Origin: an uncultured Oscillibacter sp.
Lineage (GTDB): Bacteria; Bacillota_A; Clostridia; Oscillospirales; Oscillospiraceae
Reading direction: 5' to 3'
Assembly: GCA_902462475.1 (NCBI GenBank)
Contig: CABQCB010000035.1
Span: 1-11,730, forward strand
Length of the DNA stretch: 11,730 bases
Shown here piece after piece: positions 1 through 6,554 of this stretch (its first letter is position 1; every line of letters begins with the position of its first letter). Under the pieces are notes generated by a model. The model ran no database searches. It worked only from the letters and a program-made list of their open reading frames with translations, and was not told the origin of the DNA. The position numbers and the translations under genes are program-made.

Positions 1-572
1 CCGTCCTCGTTCTTGGGGACGTTGGCAAGATCCAGCGTGGTCACCTGGAACATCTCACCGGCACCCTCGCAGTCGCTGGCGGTGATGATGGGGGTGTGCA
101 CATAGACGAATCCGTTTTCCTGGAAGAAGCGATGGATGGCGTAGGCCGCCGTGCTCCGCACCCGGAAGGCGGCGGAAAACAGGTTCGTCCGGGGACGCAG
201 ATGCTGGATAGTCCGCAAAAACTCCACGCTGTGCCGCTTTTTCTGCAGAGGATAGTCGGGAGCGGACACGCCCTCTACCTCAATGCGCTGGGCCTTCAGC
301 TCCAGAGGCTGCTTGGCCTCCGGCGTCAGCACAATAGTGCCGGTGACGATCAGGGCGGCGCCTACGTTCTGGCCGGCGATCTCCTTATAATTTTCCAGCG
401 TACCGGCTTCCATAACAACCTGGAGATTGCGGAAGCAGGAGCCGTCGTTCAGCTCCACAAAGCCGAAATTCTTCATGTCCCGGATGGTGCGGGCCCAGCC
501 GCCCACCGTTACCGTCTGGCCGGACAGCGTCTGGCTGTCGGCATAGATCGCCGCGATTTTCGTAAAGCTCAT
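1..572 (-). CDS. asnS: Asparaginyl-tRNA synthetase, N-terminal part (runs off left edge)
   Basis: This class IIb aminoacyl-tRNA synthetase charges tRNA-Asn with asparagine in the cytoplasm. About 190 N-terminal residues are present. They open [16 protein letters not shown] and continue with an OB-fold anticodon-binding domain ([25 protein letters not shown], approximately residues 21-45). The family linker and entry to the catalytic domain follow, with [23 protein letters not shown] and then [19 protein letters not shown]. The QHLRPRTN and [10 protein letters not shown] stretches separate AsnRS from AspRS and LysRS. The ATG is the only in-frame start near the OB-fold and has a GGGTGA-type binding site a few bases upstream. 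The gene has its own promoter and a short leader, so T-box control is unlikely. The C-terminal catalytic motifs 2 and 3 lie outside the window. Identification is very secure. Confidence 0.96.
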   Translation of the reverse strand, partial: MSFTKIAAIYADSQTLSGQTVTVGGWARTIRDMKNFGFVELNDGSCFRNLQVVMEAGTLENYKEIAGQNVGAALIVTGTIVLTPEAKQPLELKAQRIEVEGVSAPDYPLQKKRHSVEFLRTIQHLRPRTNLFSAAFRVRSTAAYAIHRFFQENGFVYVHTPIITASDCEGAGEMFQVTTLDLANVPKNED

Positions 573-626
573 GATGATTCACCCGTTTTCTTGTTTTTCG
601 TGGGACTGTGCGCACAATAATGTGGT

Positions 627-655
627 ATTGTACCGCATTTTCCACTGTTTTACAA
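627..655 (-). promoter_or_regulatory. Probable sigma-A promoter of asnS
   Basis: Read on the minus strand, TTGTAA (650-655) and TACAAT (627-632) are separated by exactly 17 bases. The -35 matches consensus at 4 of 6 positions and the -10 at 5 of 6. Transcription would begin near 620 and give a leader of about 48 nt before the asnS ATG. A perfect 10-bp palindrome, TGTGCGCACA, lies at 607-616 just after the predicted start. Confidence 0.6.
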
Positions 656-672
656 GGGGGTGGGGCGTTTTT

Positions 673-1554
673 TCAGGAAATCATCTCCGCACCCACGGTA
701 TAGCTGTCCCAGTGCCCATCTCCGTTGGAGACGGCCGTGCAGTCGGAGAAAAAGTAGGCTCCCAGGCTGGAGCGCCACTTCTGGGCGTCAAAGGCCACGG
801 CGTCGTAGCCGGGTACCGTCTCACCGGGGCCAAGGCTCGGCATGCTGAATACCACCGGCTCGTCGGATTCCTCGATGGTAAAGAGGCATCCGTCCTCCCA
901 CTGGTAAAACTGGGCGTCGCCGCCTCCCTTCAGCGCCTCGCCGGTGATGTAGCCCTGCTCCACCAGCTCGTCCCAGGTGCCCTCCACTGCCGTGACGCCG
1001 TGGGATACGCCGAACGCATAGGCCACAGCGGACCGCTCCGTATAGCTGAGGCTGGTGCCCGACAGATCCACGCCCACCACTGCAAGGTCACTGTTGAGTC
1101 CCGCATCCACTTCCCACAGGTCCTCCAGCACCCGCAGATACAGCGCGCCGAGGTCGTTGAACTCCTCCGTGGAAAACGCCAGGGCGGTAACGCCGGAAAA
1201 ACCCAGGGGCCAGGATTCCTGGATGCCGCCCGTATAGGTCACCTGCACCGTCGTGCCCACCAGGGTACCTGCCGGCAAAGTCCCATACGCCCCCGGTGCG
1301 GAGAGATCAAAGTCCTTTCCGTCCAGCGTCATATCCTGCTGCTCCAGAGACAGGGCAAACATTCCGGTGGACCCCATCTCCGCCAGCAGCAGCGTACCGT
1401 CCTCTTCGGAGACGACCCGGCAGAGAGTCGTACTTTCCTCCTGCTCCTCAGCAGATGCTCCGGCAGGCTCTCCCCCACCGCCGGCCGCGCAGGACGCCAG
1501 CAGGCAAAGGCACAGGTAGACAGAAATAAACACAAAAAACCACGCTCGTTTCAT
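673..1554 (-). CDS. Secreted lipoprotein of unknown function
   Basis: A 293-residue exported lipoprotein. The start MKRAWFF is chosen because GAGAGGAGGCG sits just upstream; the reading frame extends 23 residues further but without a binding site. Residues 1-21 form a lipoprotein signal peptide ending in the lipobox LASC, so Cys22 should be acylated and the protein held on the outer face of the membrane. A Gly/Glu-rich tether follows (GGGGEPAGASAEEQEE). Residues of about 40-120 look like a small beta-rich domain (RVVSEEDGTLLLA, later LPAGTLVGTTVQVTY), loosely reminiscent of OB-like DUF3221 folds. The C-terminal half (YAFGVSHGVTAVEGTWDELVEQGYI to the terminal DSYTVGAEMIS) appears to be a separate domain I cannot name. 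It lies upstream of asnS on the same strand with no visible terminator between them. No catalytic motif was recognised. Confidence 0.85.
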   Translation of the reverse strand: MKRAWFFVFISVYLCLCLLASCAAGGGGEPAGASAEEQEESTTLCRVVSEEDGTLLLAEMGSTGMFALSLEQQDMTLDGKDFDLSAPGAYGTLPAGTLVGTTVQVTYTGGIQESWPLGFSGVTALAFSTEEFNDLGALYLRVLEDLWEVDAGLNSDLAVVGVDLSGTSLSYTERSAVAYAFGVSHGVTAVEGTWDELVEQGYITGEALKGGGDAQFYQWEDGCLFTIEESDEPVVFSMPSLGPGETVPGYDAVAFDAQKWRSSLGAYFFSDCTAVSNGDGHWDSYTVGAEMIS

Positions 1555-1648
1555 GGAAAACGCCTCCTCTCTGGTTCGGTAGACGATAAACCGGGCCAGT
1601 TGGTTCCATTTCCTGGCTGCCATATGGGATTTTCCGAAAATTTTTTGG

Positions 1649-1676
1649 TTGACAAATGAAAAGCCCTGTGTAAAAT
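1649..1676 (+). promoter_or_regulatory. Sigma-A promoter of the psuK-psuG operon
   Basis: A consensus TTGACA (1649-1654) is followed after 16 bases by TAAAAT (1671-1676), a 5-of-6 match. Transcription should begin near 1683, leaving a leader of about 42 nt that contains the AGGAGGT binding site of psuK. The surrounding sequence is AT-rich in an otherwise GC-rich region. This is one of the two clearest promoters in the window. Confidence 0.75.
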
Positions 1677-1710
1677 AAGCATTAGATTATTTTATAAATT
1701 TTTGCTTATT
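1674..1710. promoter_or_regulatory. Inverted repeat, candidate operator of psuK
   Basis: AATAAGCA (1674-1681) and its exact reverse complement TGCTTATT (1703-1710) flank a 21-bp AT-rich spacer. The arm centres are 29 bp apart, close to three helical turns. The left arm overlaps the -10 hexamer and the predicted start site, and the right arm ends just before the ribosome binding site. This is a good place for repression, plausibly by the winged-helix domain of PsuK itself; that regulator assignment is inference. Confidence 0.45.
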
Positions 1711-1724
1711 CAGGAGGTGCACCC

Positions 1725-2801
1725 ATGACCCAGAGAGAGCGGCAGCTTTTGCGCTGGATCGAGGAAAATCCCATGATCTCCCAGCAGGAGCTGGCGGACA
1801 AGGCAGGCATCACCCGCTCCTCCGTGGCAGTGCACATTTCCAACCTGATGAAAAAGGGCTACATCGCCGGCAAGGGCTATATCGTCCGTACCGCTCCCTA
1901 TGTGACGGTGGTTGGCGGTGTGAACATGGACATCGGCGGCACCTCCGCCGGCGCGCTGGTGGCGCAGGATTCCAATCCCGGCGCCGTGCGCATGAGCCTG
2001 GGCGGCGTGGGGCGGAACATCGCCCACAATATGAGCCTGCTGGGGCTGGACGTTCGGCTTCTGACCGTGTTCGGAGATGATCTCAACGCCCAGAAGATCG
2101 CGGCCAGCTGCACCGAACTGGGCATCGATGCCTCCCATTCGCCCGTCATTCCCGGCGGGCGCACCTCCACCTATCTCTTCATCAACGATGAGCACGGAGA
2201 CATGGCCCTGGCCGTCAGCGATATGGACATTTACCGCCACCTGACGCCTCAGGTCCTCTCCGGACGGCAGAAGCTGCTGGCAGCCAGTCAGGTGATCGTG
2301 CTGGATACCAACATCCCCGAGGAGAGCATCCGGTATCTGGCCCAAACCGTGTCCGTCCCCATTTTCGCCGACCCGGTCTCCACCGCCAAGGCCGGAAAGC
2401 TTCGCAGCGTGCTGGGGCGGCTCCACACCCTCAAGCCCAACCGCCTGGAGGCAGAGCTTCTCTCCGGCGTATCCATCTCCGACGAGACGAGCCTCCACCG
2501 GGCGGCGGACGCCCTGCTGGAAACCGGCTTGCAGCGGGTCTTTATCTCCCTGGGGGCGGACGGCGTTCTAGCCGCGGACCACACGGCGCACCATCTTTTG
2601 CCGGTGCTGCCGGCGCAGATGACCAACACCACCGGCTGCGGCGACGCCTTCATGGCCGCCATCACCTGGGCCTATCTCCGGGGCCTCTCCCTGGAGGATA
2701 CCGCCCGGGCGGGACTTGCCGCCTCCGCCATCGCCATGGAGGGGGAGGAGACCATCAACCCAGCACTGTCGGAGGACGCGCTCCTGGCACGCGCCCAATA
2801 A
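1725..2801 (+). CDS. psuK: Pseudouridine kinase with N-terminal winged-helix DNA-binding domain
   Basis: This PfkB-family kinase is predicted to phosphorylate pseudouridine to pseudouridine 5'-phosphate with ATP. Of 358 residues, 1-55 form a winged helix-turn-helix (RQLLRWIEENPMISQQELAD, then GITRSSVAVHISNLMKKGYIAGKGYIV). The kinase domain begins near residue 59 (VTVVGGVNMDIGG). It carries the PfkB Gly-rich signature SLGGVGRNIAHNMSLLG (91-107), the TLKPNRLEAELLSG stretch typical of PsuK (235-248), and the anion-hole/catalytic motif NTTGCGDAF (301-309), where Asp307 is the expected base. E. coli PsuK lacks the HTH; the fusion resembles YeiI-type proteins and suggests self-regulation. The anion hole reads GCGD instead of the common GAGD. 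The start has a strong AGGAGGT site 8 bases upstream. Adjacency to psuG makes the substrate call secure. Confidence 0.92.
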   Translation: MTQRERQLLRWIEENPMISQQELADKAGITRSSVAVHISNLMKKGYIAGKGYIVRTAPYVTVVGGVNMDIGGTSAGALVAQDSNPGAVRMSLGGVGRNIAHNMSLLGLDVRLLTVFGDDLNAQKIAASCTELGIDASHSPVIPGGRTSTYLFINDEHGDMALAVSDMDIYRHLTPQVLSGRQKLLAASQVIVLDTNIPEESIRYLAQTVSVPIFADPVSTAKAGKLRSVLGRLHTLKPNRLEAELLSGVSISDETSLHRAADALLETGLQRVFISLGADGVLAADHTAHHLLPVLPAQMTNTTGCGDAFMAAITWAYLRGLSLEDTARAGLAASAIAMEGEETINPALSEDALLARAQ

Positions 2802-2859
2802 ATAAGCCAATATACAAATTATTTTTATCAATATATTCTGCTTTATGGAGGAATCAACT

Positions 2860-3786
<927 letters not shown>

Positions 3787-3795
3787 GCTTTCTGT

Positions 3796-3801
3796 TATAC
3801 T
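3796..3801 (+). promoter_or_regulatory. Possible -10 element of a promoter for the DUF1294 gene, overlapping the psuG end
   Basis: TATACT (3796-3801) lies 17 bases after TTGCGA (3773-3778), which is inside the last codons of psuG. The -10 matches 5 of 6 consensus bases and the -35 only 4 of 6. Transcription would start near 3808, inside the left arm of the psuG terminator, so the new RNA would not carry the whole hairpin. Confidence 0.35.
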
Positions 3802-3803
3802 GG

Positions 3804-3833
3804 ACTGGCCGGGATGACCGGCCAGTTCTTTTT
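3804..3833 (+). terminator. Rho-independent terminator of psuK-psuG
   Basis: The arms ACTGGCCGG (3804-3812) and CCGGCCAGT (3818-3826) pair perfectly over 9 bp around the loop GATGA. They are followed by TCTTTTT (3827-3833). The hairpin starts 17 bases after the psuG stop codon and separates the pseudouridine operon from the next gene. Confidence 0.88.
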
Positions 3834-3846
3834 GCAGGAGGCCCCC

Positions 3847-4194
3847 ATGGAAAACTTCCAGTATGCGCCCCAGGCGCAAAACGACATTCTCTTTGCGGTG
3901 ATCGGCTCTCCCTGGGGGTGGCTGGCGGCGTGGCTGATCGTCATCAACGTGGCCTCGTTCTGCGCCTTCGGCATCGACAAATGGAAAGCCAAGCACCCGG
4001 GCCGGCGGCGCATTCCGGAGCGGAACCTGATGCTCAGCGCCCTGGCAGGCGGCAGCATAGGCGCCCTTTTGGGCATGAAGGTATTTCACCACAAAACGCT
4101 TCACAAGCTCTTTTCCGTGGGCGTGCCGGTGATCCTGGCCGTACAGCTGGCACTGGCCGCCGGACTGTTCGTCTATTTCAGATTTCTTCGCTGA
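3847..4194 (+). CDS. Small DUF1294-family membrane protein
   Basis: A 115-residue membrane protein of the DUF1294 family, whose function is unknown. The family signature is clear: a first hydrophobic helix (about 25-45, WLAAWLIVINVASFCAFGIDKWKAK), then basic GRRRIPERNLMLSALAGGSIGALLGM (family pattern R-R-I-P-E followed by L-x-x-A-x-x-GG), then FHHKTLHKLF, and a final helix VPVILAVQLALAAGLFVYF. The start at 3847 is preceded by CAGGAGG at good spacing. An upstream in-frame ATG at 3814 lies inside the terminator hairpin loop and lacks a binding site, so it is rejected. The gene is bracketed by two terminators and looks like a single-gene unit. Confidence 0.9.
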   Translation: MENFQYAPQAQNDILFAVIGSPWGWLAAWLIVINVASFCAFGIDKWKAKHPGRRRIPERNLMLSALAGGSIGALLGMKVFHHKTLHKLFSVGVPVILAVQLALAAGLFVYFRFLR

Positions 4195-4227
4195 AAAAAA
4201 CAGGACGCAGAAGCGTCCTGTTTTTTT
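4194..4227. terminator. Bidirectional-looking rho-independent terminator after the DUF1294 gene
   Basis: CAGGACGC (4201-4208) pairs with GCGTCCTG (4213-4220) around the loop AGAA. The stem is flanked by seven A (4194-4200) and seven T (4221-4227) that can extend it. The gene's TGA stop is the base of the hairpin. Confidence 0.88.
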
Positions 4228-4230
4228 GTG

Positions 4231-4236
4231 TATAAT
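4231..4236 (+). promoter_or_regulatory. Possible -10 element for the DUF1540 gene
   Basis: A perfect TATAAT stands at 4231-4236, immediately after the T-tract of the preceding terminator and 64 bases before the DUF1540 start. No convincing -35 is visible at 16-18 bases upstream, where the terminator hairpin lies. The promoter would therefore need an activator or another sigma factor, or the match is chance. Confidence 0.35.
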
Positions 4237-4300
4237 CGGCTGCCGGCGGCACATACTACCTGCGGCGAAAGCCAAAATCATCTTGCAGGAGGATGTTTCT

Positions 4301-4471
4301 ATGAACAAGGATTGCAAGCCTAACCAGAGCATCAAGTGCTCCGTGAGCAACTGCGCCTACCACTGCCAGGACGCCCAGTACTGCGGCCTGCCCACCATTC
4401 AGATCGGCACTCACGAGGCCAACCCCACCCAGGCCGAGTGCACCGACTGCCAGAGCTTCCGCATGAAATAA
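4301..4471 (+). CDS. Small Cys-rich DUF1540 protein
   Basis: A 56-residue protein of the DUF1540 family, common in spore-forming Firmicutes and of unknown function. The conserved cysteine pattern is visible: IKCSVSNCAYH, then CQDAQYCGLPTIQIGTHEA, then TQAECTDCQSFRMK. The cysteines group in pairs (C-x4-C, C-x5-C, C-x2-C, counting the clear ones), which suggests a metal-binding or disulfide-stabilised miniprotein. The ATG at 4301 has AGGAGG 7-8 bases upstream. The reading frame extends to 4226, but that part overlaps promoter sequence and has no binding site. It stands alone between a terminator and a GC-rich hairpin. Confidence 0.9.
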   Translation: MNKDCKPNQSIKCSVSNCAYHCQDAQYCGLPTIQIGTHEANPTQAECTDCQSFRMK

Positions 4472-4477
4472 CCGCCT

Positions 4478-4501
4478 CCGGGGGGAGTGCGCTCCCCCCG
4501 G
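4478..4501 (+). terminator. Strong GC hairpin after the DUF1540 gene, possible terminator without a U-tract
   Basis: CCGGGGGGAG (4478-4487) and CTCCCCCCGG (4492-4501) form a perfect 10-bp stem around TGCG, 7 bases after the DUF1540 stop codon. The following sequence CCCTCTCTA lacks a T run. It may act as a weak terminator, a 3'-end stabiliser, or a partial barrier before the TauE/SafE pair. Confidence 0.55.
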
Positions 4502-4537
4502 CCCTCTCTACATACTAACATGAGAGGAGGCGCTTGC

Positions 4538-4891
4538 ATGGGCAGCAGGTGGCTCACCCGTCTGGCAGGCGCCGCCGCGGGTGCCGCAAACGGTGCGTTT
4601 GGCGGAGGCGGCGGCATGGTGCTTGTGCCGGTGCTCAGCCGCTGGAGCGGCCTGCCCCAGCGCCGTCTGTACGCCACCTGTGTGGCGGTGATCTTTCCGG
4701 TGTGCGCCGTGTCCGCCATGGTCTATCTTGCCCGGGGCGGGATTTCTTGGGAGACGGCGCTTCCCTATCTGGCCGGGGGGCTGGCAGGAGGCTTTGTGGG
4801 CGGAAAGCTCTACGGAAAGATCCGCGTTCAATATCTGCGCTGGATGTTCGCCGCCTTTTTGCTCTATGCCGCAGGGAGGTATCTGCTGTGA
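4538..4891 (+). CDS. TauE/SafE-family half-length membrane protein, first of a pair
   Basis: A 117-residue membrane protein corresponding to one repeat of the TauE/SafE (DUF81) permease family, whose full-length members have about 250 residues and are implicated in export of sulfonates and related anions. The family's Gly-rich opening AGAANGAFGGGGGMVLVPVLS (about residues 12-32) is clear. It is followed by LYATCVAVIFPVCAVSAMVYLARG, LPYLAGGLAGGFVGGKLYGKI and LRWMFAAFLLYAAGRYLL, giving about four membrane segments. The start at 4538 follows GAGAGGAGG with 7-base spacing; in-frame ATGs at 4487 and 4520 have no proper binding site. Its last bases overlap the next gene by GTGA. The substrate is unknown. 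Confidence 0.88.
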   Translation: MGSRWLTRLAGAAAGAANGAFGGGGGMVLVPVLSRWSGLPQRRLYATCVAVIFPVCAVSAMVYLARGGISWETALPYLAGGLAGGFVGGKLYGKIRVQYLRWMFAAFLLYAAGRYLL

Positions 4892-5259
4892 CGGATTGGC
4901 TCCTTCCCTTTTTATGCGCTTTCGGGGCAGGTGTCCTCTCCGCCTGGGGCGTAGGCGGCGGGACGCTGCTGCTTCTCATGATGACGCTGCTGCTGGGCGT
5001 GGACCAGCGGACGGCCCAGGGGGTGAACCTCCTTTTCTTTTTGCCCACCGCCGCCTCCGCCCTGCTGTGCCACTGGCGAGGCGGGCAGCTGGATCTTCCC
5101 ACCGTAAAGACAGCGGTGCCCTGGGCCGTGGCAGCGGCGGCGCTGGGTGCCTGGGCGGCCACGGCCGTGGATGTGGAAGTCCTGCGCCGCCCCTTCGGCG
5201 TGTATCTGCTCTTTTCCGCCGTCATGCTGCTGTGGCCGAAAAAGAAAAACAGGGAGTGA
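4888..5259 (+). CDS. TauE/SafE-family half-length membrane protein, second of a pair
   Basis: A 123-residue membrane protein, the second TauE/SafE repeat unit. It begins at GTG, which overlaps the TGA of the upstream gene (GTGA at 4888-4891), with GGGAGG about ten bases upstream; translation is probably coupled. The N-terminus repeats the family motif as FGAGVLSAWGVGGGTLLLL (about 10-28), followed by GVDQRTAQGVNLLFFLPTAASALLCHW, a typical TauE/SafE stretch. Further helices run through AVPWAVAAAALGAWAATAV and FGVYLLFSAVMLLW. The basic C-terminus PKKKNRE ends inside the terminator stem. Since each half has the signature Gly-rich motif, the two products probably form one heterodimeric transporter. 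The GTG start is the least certain point. Confidence 0.85.
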   Translation: MTDWLLPFLCAFGAGVLSAWGVGGGTLLLLMMTLLLGVDQRTAQGVNLLFFLPTAASALLCHWRGGQLDLPTVKTAVPWAVAAAALGAWAATAVDVEVLRRPFGVYLLFSAVMLLWPKKKNRE

Positions 5260-5280
5260 AGCATCACTCCCTGTTTTTTT
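5245..5280. terminator. Bidirectional terminator between convergent operons
   Basis: AAAAACAGGGAGTGA (5245-5259) pairs perfectly with TCACTCCCTGTTTTT (5264-5278) around the loop AGCA. T-rich runs are present in both directions. It contains the stop codon of the second TauE/SafE gene and abuts the TAA of the minus-strand protease (5279-5281), so one hairpin ends both operons. Confidence 0.92.
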
Positions 5281-6547
5281 ATTGTGTTTCAGATGTGGCC
5301 GCCTCGTTGAGCACCAGCGTCACATCCAGGAGCGTTCCATCCCGCCAGATGGTCATAGGCATCTCGTCTCCCACATGGTACTGGCGCCGCGCCCGCAGCA
5401 GATCCGCACTGGAGGAGACGTCGATGCCGCCGGCGGAGACCACATAGTCCCCCTCCTCCACGCCGGCCAGATCGGCCGCGGAGTCCGGTGTCACGCTCTG
5501 CACCTCCACGCCCCAAAGGTCCTCGCCCAGCCGGGTGCCCAGCGAGAGCACCGTAATGCCCAGCACCGGCTCCGGCAGGATCTCGCCGCAGGTCAAAAGA
5601 TCGTTGACCAGGCGCTTGATGGTGGCGGAGGGGATGGCAAAGCCGAGTCCCTCCACGTTGGAGTACGACGAGCTCATTTTCACGGTGTTGATGCCCACCA
5701 CCTGTCCGTAGACATTGATGAGCGGGCCGCCGGAGTTGCCCGAATTGAGGGCGGCGTTGGTCTGGATCAGGTTCATGGTCCGCCCGTCCACCCACACGTC
5801 CCGGTTGATGGCAGAGACGATGCCGTCGGTCAGCGTGCCCCGCAGCTCGTAGCCCAAGGGGTTGCCGATGGCATATACCGTGTCGCCCACGGTCAAAAGC
5901 TCGGAATCTCCAAACTCCGCCGCCGGAAGCCCCGTCTGGTCTACCTTCAAAACAGCCAGGTCGCTTTCGGCATCCCCGGCCACATACCAGGCCTCATAGG
6001 CGTGGTCATTATAGAGATAGACCGTACAGGCGCTGCCGCCCTCCAGCACGTGGTAGTTGGTGAGGATATAGCCGTCGGCGCTGAAGATCACGCCGGTGCC
6101 CACGGAGGCCTCCTGCTCCCCCAGCTGGGCCATGACCGTCACCACCGACGGATTCACCTGCCGGTAGATCTCCTGGGCGGTCAGGGCCTCGCCGTGCTCC
6201 GTCTCCACTTCCAGCACCGCGCCTTCTCCATAGGGATAGCCGGGAATGGAGATCTCCTGGGGCGCCTGGTCCGTCTCCTCTTCAAAATAATACTGGAACT
6301 TATCCTGCCGCTCCTCCTGTCCGGGCCACAGGACCGCCACCGCGGTCAGCACGGCCACCAGGCCGCAGCAGCCCAGGAAGATCCACAGTCCCCGCCGGGA
6401 GCGGCGCCGCTGCTCCGGCGGAGGCGGGGGCATCATCCCCGGGGGCAGCGGCCGGGCATAGGCCTCCACCACTTCCCCCACGCAGCCCTGCCGGTAGATC
6501 TCCACCACTTCTTCCGGCTGGCTGCCGCTACACTTTTCAAAATCCAT
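5279..6547 (-). CDS. Membrane-anchored HtrA/DegP-type serine protease with PDZ domain
   Basis: A 422-residue envelope protease that should degrade or refold misfolded secreted proteins. Residues 1-52 are cytoplasmic and end in a Pro-rich then Arg-rich stretch (PLPPGMMPPPPPEQRRRSRR). One transmembrane helix spans about 53-75 (GLWIFLGCCGLVAVLTAVAVLW). The trypsin-like domain carries the full triad: His166 (ILTNYHVL), Asp196 (ESDLAVLKV) and Ser272 (LNSGNSGGPL), with the HtrA strand GLGFAIPSATIKRLV after it. A single PDZ domain covers about 327-412 (GVEVQSVTPDSAADLAGVEEGDYVVSAGG). The ATG lies 7 bp after the histidine kinase stop codon with GAGGG as its binding site, so it is the last gene of the two-component operon. 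B. subtilis CssRS controls htrA and htrB, which supports an envelope-stress role here. Confidence 0.94.
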   Translation of the reverse strand: MDFEKCSGSQPEEVVEIYRQGCVGEVVEAYARPLPPGMMPPPPPEQRRRSRRGLWIFLGCCGLVAVLTAVAVLWPGQEERQDKFQYYFEEETDQAPQEISIPGYPYGEGAVLEVETEHGEALTAQEIYRQVNPSVVTVMAQLGEQEASVGTGVIFSADGYILTNYHVLEGGSACTVYLYNDHAYEAWYVAGDAESDLAVLKVDQTGLPAAEFGDSELLTVGDTVYAIGNPLGYELRGTLTDGIVSAINRDVWVDGRTMNLIQTNAALNSGNSGGPLINVYGQVVGINTVKMSSSYSNVEGLGFAIPSATIKRLVNDLLTCGEILPEPVLGITVLSLGTRLGEDLWGVEVQSVTPDSAADLAGVEEGDYVVSAGGIDVSSSADLLRARRQYHVGDEMPMTIWRDGTLLDVTLVLNEAATSETQ

Positions 6548-6554
6548 GTATCCC

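Noticed and set aside
573..672. Possible T-box leader of asnS
   Set aside because: The leader from the predicted start is only about 48 nt, with no specifier stem, T-box sequence or terminator.
1555..1648. Promoter for the lipoprotein gene on the minus strand
   Set aside because: TTGTCA at 1650-1655 has no acceptable -10 at 16-19 bases, so no promoter is called, though one must exist nearby.
571..1659. A 362-codon plus-strand open frame opposite the lipoprotein gene
   Set aside because: The minus-strand frame has a signal peptide, a lipobox and a strong ribosome binding site; this one has none.
2845..2859. Upstream ATG start for psuG
   Set aside because: This ATG runs directly into the GGAGG that serves as the binding site of the ATG at 2860.
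3814..3846. Upstream ATG start for the DUF1294 gene
   Set aside because: It lies in the loop and right arm of the psuG terminator, without a binding site; AGGAGG fits the ATG at 3847.
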